Below, piece by piece: positions 37,101 through 49,100 of a stretch of DNA of 64,000 nucleotides. The position numbers and the translations under genes are program-made. Each line of letters begins with the position of its first letter. Position 1 is the stretch's first letter. The DNA is from Mycteria americana (Eukaryota > Chordata > Aves > Ciconiiformes > Ciconiidae): positions 39,412,135 to 39,476,134 of the forward strand of contig NC_134365.1 of NCBI RefSeq assembly GCF_035582795.1. The letters are read 5' to 3'. The notes under the pieces were generated by a model that saw only the letters and a list, made by a program, of their open reading frames with translations, had not been told where the DNA came from and made no database searches.

Positions 37101-40100
37101 GATGCTTTGTCTGAAGGCAGGTGTTTTAAAAATAGGGAGAAACTAAATAAGGAAATTTGGAGTGAGAAGTGGGAGGGGTAGTAGGAGAAAGAATAAGTTC
37201 TTGAAGCTGCTCTTATGGAGGTTTTTCACAGGTGAATGGAAGGAAGTAGAGACAATATAAGGCTCTGTTTTTGCATAACTTCCCTTTTGGAACAGAACAT
37301 GAACAATGGAGAGATGCTGAAAGTTGGTGATAGGGCTAGGAAGATGGTGAAGGGTGCTGTGTTTCTTAGCAATGAACTAGACTTTACTAGGACATCTGCG
37401 GTTTTAGTATTTTGAACAAATGGGAGCATTTGACAAATGAATACAAGATTGTTATGATCCTCAAAAGAGTTGGAATGACTAAAAACTCACAATACAGAGG
37501 AAGGAGAAGAAATGTTACTATGTGCTGCATGTATAGTGGTGCTTGGAGTCTGCATGAAGGAGGGCATGCCATGTCACTGTTTTTTATTTTACTGTTTGCA
37601 TTCTGTTAAGGAAGGCGCTCTAAGGTATAGAATGAGTCTGAGTCTATATGAGATTGAATCCAAGCTTTGTGTAGAATAAAGATGCAGTAATTAAGAAGGT
37701 TGCTTATTTGTCTGTGAAGTAAGCAGACACTGATGGTCAAGCACATGAACTGATGGCTCTGACTAGGTACCTTTTGTTATAAATCGTGGCGTTAAGTGAG
37801 AAGTAAGAGGGACTCCGGTTTTGAGACTGAAGCAGAACAGCCATGCAAAAACAGTTTCCACCACTAGATAAAAAACATGTTCTACGCCAGTATTTTGTTA
37901 CCAGATGTTTGGAGACAGGTTACCAACCCAACCAGTTGAAGGTTTTCAAATTTTAAAAATTCTGCTTTATATTGCTACCAAAACCAACCTTAAGTTTGTG
38001 ACTTGAATGCAAAATACTGAAATAAAATGAGGGGTTTTATTTAAGGTTGCAGATTTAATACTTTTCTTCTGTTTATACAGCCTTGGCCCTTTGGTGAGTA
38101 AAGTGAAGGAATATCAAGTGGAAACCATTGTAGATACCCTCTGTACAAACATGCTTTCAGATAAAGAACAGTTACGTGACATTTCAAGCATTGGCCTTAA
38201 AACTGTGATTGGAGAACTCCCCCCAGCTTCCAGTGGTAAGGCATTTTGTACTCAAGACTATCTAGTTTTATTGTTTCATTACTAATTAAAAAAATGCAAA
38301 AGCTGGGTCCTTTAGTGAAGAGGATTCAGTTCATTTAACATTGGAACTAATTTCTGTCAGAGGAAAAATGTATGGCACAAATATCCTTTTAGTTTCTTTT
38401 TCTCTGACTGTATTTCCAGATTTTACTAGTTTAAAAACTATTTTTACTGAGGAATTGCATTAATGTGGAAAACAAACTTACAGTATATGAACTTCGGTAT
38501 AACAAATTGAGTGTAAAAGCTCCTATTTTAATAACTGCCTGGTGGAACATTTCTAGGCTGTAGTAATAGCTAAATCTCATCTTGCTTTTTGATTGATAGT
38601 ATACTATAAAATTGATTATAACTTGGATGTTTTTCTTCAATGATCTGATTTCTTGTCTCAGTTTCTGGTAAGTACCAGTTTTGGAAAGTACCTTGTGTTT
38701 CTAACAATTGCCTGTTAAATTACTGAAATGCTTAACTGCAGTTTTAAATGAAGGCAGTCTTTCCTCCAAAAGAGATAGTAATGATGAACAGCTCATCAGT
38801 TAATGGCATTACTTTTTTATTCAAGTGCTTTTCAGATACCGTAGTGTAGGATACGAATGAGAATAGAGAAGTGATTAAAAAGGCTTTGGAAATGCAGTTT
38901 TTAGAGACTGAGGTTTCTTAAATTAAAAAAAAAAAAAGCTCTGATTTTAACATCCTTTATTGAAAGTCCACATGTAAAGCTTGCTTTTATCAAGCAGTAG
39001 TGAGATGCGTAAACTTTAAATAAATAACTACTTTTAAGTAAATCAGTTTAAGCTCTTATTCTTTTGTTTGCCTACACAAAACAAAAGGAGACTTTGGGGT
39101 GGAGGTAAAGCTCAAACAAAAATGTAGCAAAATCTTTCAATATTACTAGTATTCTTAATACGAAAGGAACCTAGGTGTTATTTCTTGCTCTCAACTCAAA
39201 CATAGATTGTTGTCTTTTTTCTTAGCCTCTATGGTAACACATTTGACCATCCAATTGTTATGTTTAGTCATATAGTTAAGAATAAGCCATAAATATATAT
39301 AAACTAGATTTAATGATACTAATTTCACATCAACAGATGATCGTTAAGAATGACATTAATTTCACATCAGAATTCCCAAAGTGTGATTAAAAAAGCTTCA
39401 CGCAAATGAAGATGAGCTCTAGCCATTGGGTAGCTGTTACCATGACATGAGTTTCTTCTCTTCTCATAATTACTCTGAACAATGTTAGACAGTTGTGGGA
39501 TGGGGGAACTGTGGAGTTGTGGTAAAGACATTTTTACTTGAATTTTATAATAGTTTGGGTATACATTCCCCCCCCCCCCCCCCCCCCCCCCTTTCTCAAA
39601 TGTTTCAGCAGTATTTTAGGTACTTATTATTTAAGTAGCTTCTTGTGCAAAATAATTTTATTTTGCTTTTTCGTTATACACCTGTTCTTTAGAGGTGGCT
39701 CTGTCTACTTCTGTGCTTCCCCTTACCTTTTAGTTTATTCCTTTATTTTTACCTATAGTCCTTTCATTTATTGCTCTAGACTTGTCTCGGCCTTCCCTTT
39801 CCATTGCTTGCCCTGCCAAAAGCAGTGTCCTTTCTGTTGTATATACCTTATGGGATAATTAAGAAGCCCTCCTTCTGAGTATGTTTCTGCATAGGTAGTC
39901 TTTCAGCTCTAAGGTAGTCTTTCAGCTCTAAGGTAGTCTAAGGTAGACATAGGTAGTCTTTCAGCTCAGTCTTTCAGCTCACTCATGGCTCCGTGGCTGG
40001 TGTCATCGCCACGGATTTGGTTTTTTTGACAACAGGATGGCCTACACAGCACCGGGTTTGCTGGTGTCTGATGGGATTCATCTTTCTCAAAGGGGAAAGA

Positions 40101-43100
40101 GAATCTTTGCTCAGGAACTTGCGGGGCTCATCGACAGAGCTTTAAACTAGACTTGAAGGGGGAGAGGGATAATATCAGGCTTGCCCGAGGGAAGCTGAGG
40201 GACGACGTGCCACGGTTAGGGGGAGAGGGTGCCAGCGAGGGCACTCAGCCTTGTCTGAGATGTGCGGGGTACGCTGGGGCACAGCCGAAGTCGAACAGAG
40301 TTGAGCTAGGGGATACTGAGGCAATAGGAGCCAAGAGGGAAATGCCAGTGAAACGCCTCAAAGCACGTAAGGGGTGTTCTTCTATGAAGGAAACACTGAC
40401 GACAGCCCAGCTGAAGTGCCTCTACACCAATGCACGCAGCATGGGCAACAAGTAGGAGGAGTTGGAAGCCATTGTACATCAGGAAAACTATGATATGGTT
40501 GCCATCACGGAAACGTGGTGGGATGACTCGCACAACTGGAGTGCGGCGATGGACGGCTATAAACTCTTCAGGAGGGATAGGCGAGGCAGGAGAGGTGGTG
40601 GGGTAGCCCTATACGTCAGGGAGTGCCTGGATAGTTTAGAGCTCGATGATGGTGATGATAGGGTGGAGTATCTATGGGTCAGAATCAGGGGGAAGGCCAA
40701 CAAGGCAGATATTGTGGTGGGAGTCTGTTACAGACCACCCAACCAGGATGAGGAGACTGACGAACTATTCTATAAGCAGCTGGGAGAAGCCTCACGATCG
40801 CTAGCCCTTGTTCTTGTGGGGGACTTCAACCTACCGGATGTCTGCTGGAAATACAATACAGCAGAGAGGAAACAGTCTAGGAGGTTCCTGGAGCGTGTGG
40901 CAGATAACTTCCTGACACAGCTGGTGAGCGAGCCAATGAGGGAAGGTGCCCCACTGGACCTCTTGTTCACCAACAGAGAAGGACTTGTGAGCGATGTGAT
41001 GGTTGGGGGCCGTCTTGGGCAGAGTGATCACGAAATGATAGAGTTTTTGATACGTGGAGAAGCGGCAAGGGGGGTCAGCAAAACTGCCACCTTAGACTTC
41101 CGGAGGGCAGACTTCAGCCTGTTTAGGAGACTGGTCGAGAGAGTCCCCTGGGAGGCAGCCCTAATGGGCAAAGGAGTCCAGGAAGGCGGGACATTCTTTA
41201 AGGAGGAAGTCCTAAAGGCACAAGAGCAGGCTGTCCCCAGGTGCCGAAAGACAAGCCGGCGGGGAAGAAGACCGGCCTGGCTGACTAGAGAGCTCTGGCT
41301 TGAACTCAGGAAAAAGAGGAGAGTCTACGACCTCTGGAAGAAGGGGCGGGCAACTCAGGAGGACTACAAAGGTGTAGCGAGGCTGTGCAGGGAGAAAACT
41401 AGAAGGGCCAAAGCTGAGCTAAAGCTCAATCTGGCTGCTGCTGTAAAAGACAACAAAAAACACTTCTTCAAATACATTAGCAGCAAAAGGAGAGCTAAGG
41501 AGAATCTCCAGCCCCTAGTAGATGGGGGAGGAAACACAGTGACCAAGGATGAGGAAAAGGCTGAGGTACTTAATGCCTTCTTTGCCTCAGTCTTTAATAG
41601 CAGGGCCAATTGTTCTCTGGGTACCCAGCCCCTGGAGTTGGAAGATAGGGACGGGGACCAGACTGGAGCCCCCATAATCCAGGGGGAAATGGTTAGTGAC
41701 CTGCTGCACCACTTAGACACTCACAAGTCTATGGGGCTTGATGAGATCCACCCGAGAGTACTGAAGGAACTGGCAGATGTGCTCACCAAGCCCCTTTCCA
41801 TCATTTACCAGCAGTCCTGGCTAACTGGGGAGGTCCCTGCTGACTGGAGATTAGCAAATGTGACGCCCATCTTCAAGAAGGGCCGGAAGGAGGACCCGGG
41901 GAACTACAGGCCTGTCAGCCTGACCTCGGTGCCAGGGAAGCTGATGGAGCAGATCATCCTGAGTGCCATCACACGGCAGGTAGAGAATAACCAAGGGATC
42001 AAGCCCAGCCAGCATGGGTTCAGGAAAGGCAGGTCCTGCTTGACCAACCTGATCTCCTTCTATGACAAGGTGACCCGCCTAGTAGATGAGGGAAAGGCTG
42101 TGGATGTTGTCTATCTAGACTTCAGTAAAGCCTTTGACATGGTTTCCCACAGCATTCTCCTGGGGAAACTGGCTGCTCATGGCTTGGACAGGTGTACTCT
42201 TCGCTGGGTAAAGAACTGGCTGGATGGCTGGGCCCAAAGAGTGGTGGTGAATGGAGTTTACTCCAGTTGGCGGCTGGTCACAAGTGGTGTTCCCCAGGGC
42301 TCTGTGTTGGGGCCAGTTCTGTTTAATATCTTTATCAATGATCTGGAAGAAGGGATCGAGTGCACCCTCAGTAAGTTTGCAGATGACACCAAGCTGTGCG
42401 GGAGTGTTGATCTGCTGGAGGGTAGGAAGGCTCTGCAGAGGGACCTGGACAGGCTGGATCGATGGGCCAAGGTCAATTGTATGAGGTTTAACAAGGCCAA
42501 GTGCAAGGTCCTGCACTTGGGCCACAGCAACCCCATGCAACGCTACAGGCTTGGGGAAGAGTGGCTGGAAAGCTGCCTGGCAGAAAAGGACCTGGGGGTG
42601 TTGGTTGACAGCTGCCTGAATATGAGCCAGCAGTGTGCCCAGGTGGCCAAGAAAGCCAATGGCATCCTGGCTTGTATCAGAAATAGTGTGGCCAGCAGGA
42701 GTAGGGAAGTGATTGTGCCCCTGTACTCGGCACTGGTGAGGCTGCACCTCAAATACTGTGTTCAGTTTTGGGCCCCTCACTCCAAGAGAGACATTTAGGG
42801 GCTGGAGCGTGTCCAGAGAAGGGCAACGAAGCTGGTGAAGGGTCTGGAGCAGAAGTCTCATGAGGAGCGGCTGAGGGAACTGGGGTTGTTTAGCCTGGAA
42901 AAAAGGAGGCTGAGGAGAGACCTTATTGTTCTCTACAACTACCTGAAAGGAGGTTGTAGAGAGGTGGGGGTCGGTCTCTTCTCCCAGGTAACAAGTGATA
43001 GGACAAGAGGAAATGGCCTCAAGTTGCACCAGGGGAGGTTTAGACTGGATGTTAGGAAATTTTTCTTCACTGAAAGGGTTATCAAGCATTGGCACAGGCT

Positions 43101-46100
43101 GCCCAGGGAAGTGGTTGAGTTACCATCCCTGGAGGTATTTAAAAGACGTTTGGATGAGGTGCTTATGGACATGGTATAGTGGTGGTCTTGGTAGTGTTAG
43201 GTTTACGGTGGGACTCAATGATCTTAAAGGTCTTTTCTAACCTATACGATTCTGTGATTCTGTAATGCAGAGAGTACGTTAGATTAGCAAACAAACTGGC
43301 TGTTCAAGCTTGTTTTGTTGGGTGGGAAAAGCTTCTTTATGTTGAGATCAGGTTGCTTTACATAGTCACAAACATGATCTCTGGTGTTAAAAACTGGTTT
43401 TTTTTAATTATGAAAATGCTGAGGTTTTGTCGTACTTTCAGGTTCTGCATTAGCAGCTAATGTTTGCAAAAAGATCACAGGGCGACTCACTAGTGCTATA
43501 GCCAAGCAGGAAGATGTGTCTGTTCAACTGGAGGCACTGGATATCATGGCTGATATGCTGAGCAGGTAAACATCCCTCTTCCAAAATGCTGGTGAATGCT
43601 GATAAATACTCCTTAAAGCTTGAACTTGAATTTTCCAAATGTTAAATTTAAATTACTTTAAGTTGTGTGAAATAATATGGTAAGGTATTAAGTATAGGTG
43701 ACACTTCATTTAGGAAAAAAAAAAAAGTGAATGTATGGAAGATAAGTTCATTGATAGATAGATTACTTTATTATTTAGTCTTCTGAGAACTATAGTTTTA
43801 AGCTTATTTTAATGTTTATTGCTTTGAGGGTATATTTTAAACTCATTTCTTTTTTTAAAAGTTCCAAAAGCTTAAATTTAAAGACTTAATTGGAATCTTT
43901 GTGATGTTTTGGGAATATTTAAAGGAATTGTTGTACAGTATATGAACAAAGTTATCTAGATTCAATTGGTTTGAGTTTGTGTTTTGTCTGTTTTAAGGCA
44001 AGGAGGACTGCTTGTTAACTTCCATCCTTCAATTCTGACCTGTCTGCTCCCCCAGCTGACTAGCCCCAGACTTGCTGTGAGGAAAAGAACCATCATTGCT
44101 CTTGGTCACCTGGTTATGAGTTGTGGCAATATGGTTTTTGTTGACCTCATTGAACATCTGTTGACAGAGCTGTCTAAAAATGATTCCATGTCAACAACTA
44201 GGACCTATATACAGTGTATTGCTGCTATCAGTAGGCAAGCAGGTCATAGAATAGGTAAGAAAAATATATGAATTATCTGTAACTTTAAAAGTTTTTTAGA
44301 TTAGAATAATTACTTTAATAATTTTTTCCTCTTACCAGGTGAATATCTTGAGAAAATAATTCCTTTGGTTGTAAAGTTTTGTAATGTAGATGATGATGAA
44401 CTACGAGAGTATTGCATTCAAGCCTTTGAATCCTTTGTTAGGAGGTAAGTTATTCTTTGGGTACTTATTTCAGGCTTTCTTAAGATCTAATAGTGGGCCA
44501 TTTGGTTGTAAGCTGTCAAGAGACAGTCTCCTTGGTACAAAATATTTTCGCAGGCTTTGAGCTGGAACTGTTCCTATAACTGTCTTGTAGCTTAACTGAT
44601 AAGCAGTATGTTATGTCTGTACTTCAGAAACTTTTTACTGTGCGTTGCTAGTTACGTAAACAGGAGAGGGTGGAAGTGTTCTAATAATATTTGTCATCCA
44701 ACAATGGTGACAAAAAATTGATATCCAAATGCATATCTTGGTCCTCCGCAACCTTCCAGTCTAGCAGATCCAGTTACATAGTAGCATTGCCCTTTCTGAC
44801 CTGCCTTTCTGAATTTCTGTAATTCAAATGGATGCATTGATGGTACTTGGTTTGGCTAATGTCTCCAAAGTACAGTATGTGGCATGAAGTCTTTTAGAAA
44901 TATTTTAATTCTTCAAAGTAATTTGACATTGATTGTATTTTTGTATTACACAGATGTCCTAAAGAAGTTTATCCTCATGTATCTACTATTATAAACATTT
45001 GTCTTAAATATCTTACCTATGATCCTAATTACAATTATGATGATGAAGATGAAGATGAAAATGCTATGGATGCTGATGGTGGTGATGATGATGATCAAGG
45101 TATTTTCTCTTTTTGGTTTGGGGGAGAGGAAGAGCTTGTGAACCTGCACTCATCTGAGAAAATTGATATGGGTGGTATTGCTACTAAGTGCCAGCATTTG
45201 AATTACTTGTATACTTTTGTATTCAATTTTTGTACTGTTTTTAAACATACCTTATGAACTCACTTCTTGGAATAAAAGTATAGGATGCTGTTGCTGGGGC
45301 TAAATAATTCCAAGGGTGAATATAAAGTACAAGACAAATATTTTAAAATACTTGAAAGGTGGAAAAAGGCAGAAGCATGTAGGATAACTAAAGTGAGAAG
45401 AGCATCAGTTAATGAATTGAAAATACATATTCAGCATGGGAAAGGCTTCTTACTAATTTCCACTATACTATGTTGTTACCTAATGCATAAAATCAGAATA
45501 GATTGAAAATTGCGAAATACTCAGTGTTTTTCTATAGGATAAAAACTGGTATAGACTGAAAGGCATAACATATTGTTAATATGGTGGCAATACCTTGCCA
45601 TACGTAAGCTTTATAAAAACTTGAACACACAAATAATCTGAACCCAGAGCATAGCATTCTCATTACTTTAAGAATGAATGAGCTGCATAGTTGTTGCTTT
45701 AGCGCTTGAAAAGTCAATTTGTATTGCTTATTGTATATTTTTGTTATCATTTTTGGGGGCAGAGTATGGTTTGATTTATTCCTACAAAGAAACAAACAGA
45801 ATAATTTGTTAAATCTTGATCAGCTAGTAATTGCATTGTCGCTTGTGTCATGAATAAAGAGGAATATGGTTTAAATCAGTAGTCAGACTGTAAATGTGAT
45901 GGGAACCACCTTGTCCTGTTTGCAGTTTAAATTAATACATGTGTAAGACTATTGTGAAAAAATTCACAGAGAATATAATTAGCCTTACGATTTAGGCAGT
46001 TTAGAAGGCTTTTTATGTATGTGTTTTAACATACTTCTGAACCTATTTCTTTGGTGTGCCTTATACAAAGAACTCAAGTGTGTTCTTATTAATTGTTTAA

Positions 46101-49100
46101 AATAAAACTTGATGCTTTGGTTGTCTAGACTTGAACATATGCATAATTTATTTTTTCAAGGGAGCGATGATGAATATAGTGATGATGATGACATGAGCTG
46201 GAAAGTGAGGCGTGCAGCTGCTAAATGTCTGGATGCTGTGGTTAGCACACGACATGAAATGCTTCCAGAATTCTACAAAACTGTATCTCCTGCTTTAATA
46301 GCCAGATTCAAAGAACGTGAAGAGAATGTTAAAGCAGATGTTTTTCATGCATATCTTTCTCTTTTAAAACAAACTCGGCCTGTGCAAAGTTGGCTTTGCG
46401 ATCCTGATGCAATGGAACAAGGAGAGACACCTTTGACAATGCTTCAGAGTCAGGTTATTTGTCAAGATTTTTGTTACCTTTGAGAAGACATGCTGAAGTT
46501 GTGCCTTGTTCATAAGGATAGTTCTTAAAATATGCCGTATCATACTTTCTTCATACACAGGTTTACAGTTTATTACTGTAGTACTAACATAGAGAGCAAG
46601 CTGGGTAAACTGGCCCAGAAAAGTGCAGCAGTCTTGGAAACTGAAATTACCAACTCATGCAAATGTGCTTATCTGACTTCAGTTGTTTACCGTCACCTGT
46701 AAAAGTTGCATGTCCTATGAGTTTAGCCAAATTACCAAAGCAAAATAATTATTTTGTGCATTAGATGTAAGCTCTAATGATCAAGATAAAACTTGATTTG
46801 CTACAATGTATTTTATTTGCAGAATAAAAAGGATAGTGCTGAAAAACTTCTTCTAACTTAATTATTTGGGTGACTTTTGAATTGTTGCTCTCTACAGTTT
46901 TAGTAATGCAAATCTAGTTTTGTTTTGCTTCATCTCACCTTTTAAAGTTAAATTACTGTTTTTTGGATAGCAATTCTTTTGAATCTTCATTTCCCAGTGT
47001 TTATAACTTTTCTAGTTCTGTAGAGAGGTCAGAAATGGAGGGGTAGGACACACACCTTTTTTTATATCCCCCTAGTGATCAAAGATGAAAGAAATGTCAG
47101 CTATTGAATCAATTAACAGATGTGCAATGATTACAGGTCCCCAACATAGTTAAAGCCTTGCACAAACAGATGAAGGAGAAAAGTGTGAAGACTCGTCAGT
47201 GTTGCTTTAACATGCTGACTGAGCTAGTAAATGTATTACCTGGAGCCCTAACACAACATGTTCCTGTACTTGTACCAGGTATGAGAAACATATTATTAAC
47301 GTAAAGATTTATTAGTAAATTGGGTGTGAAGTTTTGAAATCATTAAGTCTTGACTGCTTTTTGCAAAAGCTTTGAAGTGCTGCTTCTATTTAAAGAAATT
47401 GGCAAAATAATTAGCTACTGTGTGGATCCATATAAATATTTTAGTGACACATTTCCACTAATCTTGAAAACAAGGGTTGGCTCTTAGATTGAGATTTTTT
47501 TTCTACTATATCTAAAAAAAAAAAAAGTTAATTTGCTTCTTAATTGCAAGATCAAATTGCCTTCTTTCTCATCTCAACAGAGCGAAATATTGTCCATATT
47601 TTAGCTTTTGGGACCTAAAATGTTGAATTTTGAAGTAACAAGGAAAAGTAAGTTTGGAAAAGTTAAAGGTTCAGAATCCCATTATAATTAAGAAAATAAA
47701 TCACAAACATCAAATGGCCCATGCCCTCTGTGTAGAAGAAGTTTGAAAACTATTTGATTGAATAAAATGGTGAAGGGAGCTTGGAAGCATTCAAGAAAGG
47801 CTGGGAGCAGGAAAACATAGCTTGAGTATAGCTGCCTTCCTTCAGAAATTTTGAAGTGTTCTAATAGAATATAAATACCTAACCTAAAAATACATTTTTC
47901 TTTTTCTCCCAGGAATAATTTTTTCACTGAATGACAAATCAAGTTCTTCTAATCTGAAGATAGATGCTTTGTCCTGTTTGTATGTGATCCTCTGCAATCA
48001 TTCTCCCCAAGTCTTTCATCCTCATGTTCAAGCATTGGTACCTCCAGTTGTAGCTTGTGTTGGAGACCCATTTTACAAGATAACATCAGAGGCGCTTTTG
48101 GTTACCCAACAACTTGTGAAAGTCATTCGTCCTTTAGACCAGCCTTCTTCCTTTGATGCTACTCCTTACATCAAAGATTTGTTTACTTGTACAATTAAGA
48201 GATTAAAGGCTGCTGACATTGATCAGGAGGTAAAAGAAAGGGCAATATCTTGCATGGGTCAAATAATTTGTAGCCTTGGTGACAGCCTAGGCACAGACCT
48301 GCCTAGTACACTTCAGATCTTCCTAGAGAGACTGAAGAATGAGATCACTCGATTAACTACAGTGAAGGCCATGACATTGATTGCTGGTTCTCCTTTGAAG
48401 ATAGATTTGAGACCAATCCTTGGAGAAGGTGTTCCTATTCTTGCTTCTTTTTTGAGAAAGAACCAGCGAGCCTTGAAACTGGGCACTCTTTCTGCTCTAG
48501 ATATTTTAATTAAGAATTACAGTGACAGCTTGACAGCTGCCATGATTGATGCTGTCCTGGATGAGCTTCCACCTCTGATTAGTGAAAGCGATATGCATGT
48601 ATCGCAGATGGCCATCAGTTTTCTGACAACGCTGGCTAAAGTATATCCTTCCTCCCTGTCAAAGATTAGTGGCTCCATTCTCAATGAACTTATTGGGCTG
48701 GTGAGATCGCCTCTACTTCAGGGTGGAGCACTCAGTGCTATGCTAGAATTTTTCCAAGCTTTGGTTGTGACTGGTACAAATAATTTAGGCTATATGGATT
48801 TACTCCGCATGTTAACGGGTCCAGTGTACTCACAGAGCACAGCACTTACTCACAAGCAGTCTTACTATTCCATTGCCAAATGTGTTGCTGCCCTTACTCG
48901 AGCCTGCCCTAAGGAAGGACCAGCTGTTGTAGGTCAGTTCATTCAAGATGTCAAGAACTCAAGGTCTACGGATTCCATTCGGCTTTTGGCTTTGCTTTCT
49001 CTTGGGGAAGTTGGGCATCACATTGACTTAAGTGGACAAATTGAGCTGAAGTCTGTAATACTAGAAGCATTCTCTTCTCCTAGTGAAGAAGTCAAATCAG

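Larger units (their letters stand above)
26400..38080 (+). other. CAND1 intron 2 (11.7 kb)
   Basis: The longest intron. AT-rich, with simple-sequence patches: an 18-bp tandem pair at 26944-26979, C10T11 at 27559-27579, a T tract at 30368-30385 and a 25-bp tandem pair at 36493-36541. Open frames such as 33604-33957 on the minus strand (117 codons) and 33114-33383 minus have no recognisable homology. No CR1 or LTR is recognised despite the length. Confidence 0.88.
39980..43265 (+). mobile_element. CR1 LINE, near-intact ORF2, 5'-truncated
   Basis: A 3.3-kb CR1 retrotransposon in sense orientation to CAND1. It starts in the last 55 or so codons of ORF1, contains essentially all of ORF2 and ends in the CR1 3' UTR with GATTCTGTGATTCTGT at about 43248-43263. 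Full-length avian CR1s are about 4.5 kb, so roughly the first quarter is missing. No target duplication was found, as is usual for CR1. The 3' 300 bp are very similar to the copy at 3847-4149. Confidence 0.95.
38236..43441 (+). other. CAND1 intron 3 with CR1 insertion
   Basis: 5.2 kb, of which about 3.3 kb is a sense-strand CR1 (39980-43265). Just before it lie a pure C24 tract and a short tandem repeat. The remaining sequence is AT-rich. The CR1 ends only about 175 bp before exon 4. Confidence 0.92.

Noticed and set aside
42115..43095. 326-codon minus-strand frame
   Set aside because: It is the antisense shadow of CR1 ORF2, which is clearly coding-like on the + strand.
46454..46483. Extended reading of exon 8 into intron 8 giving an alternative C-terminus
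   Set aside because: The GT donor at 46454 joins in frame to exon 9 and yields the conserved CAND1 sequence. The read-through adds only nine codons and looks accidental.
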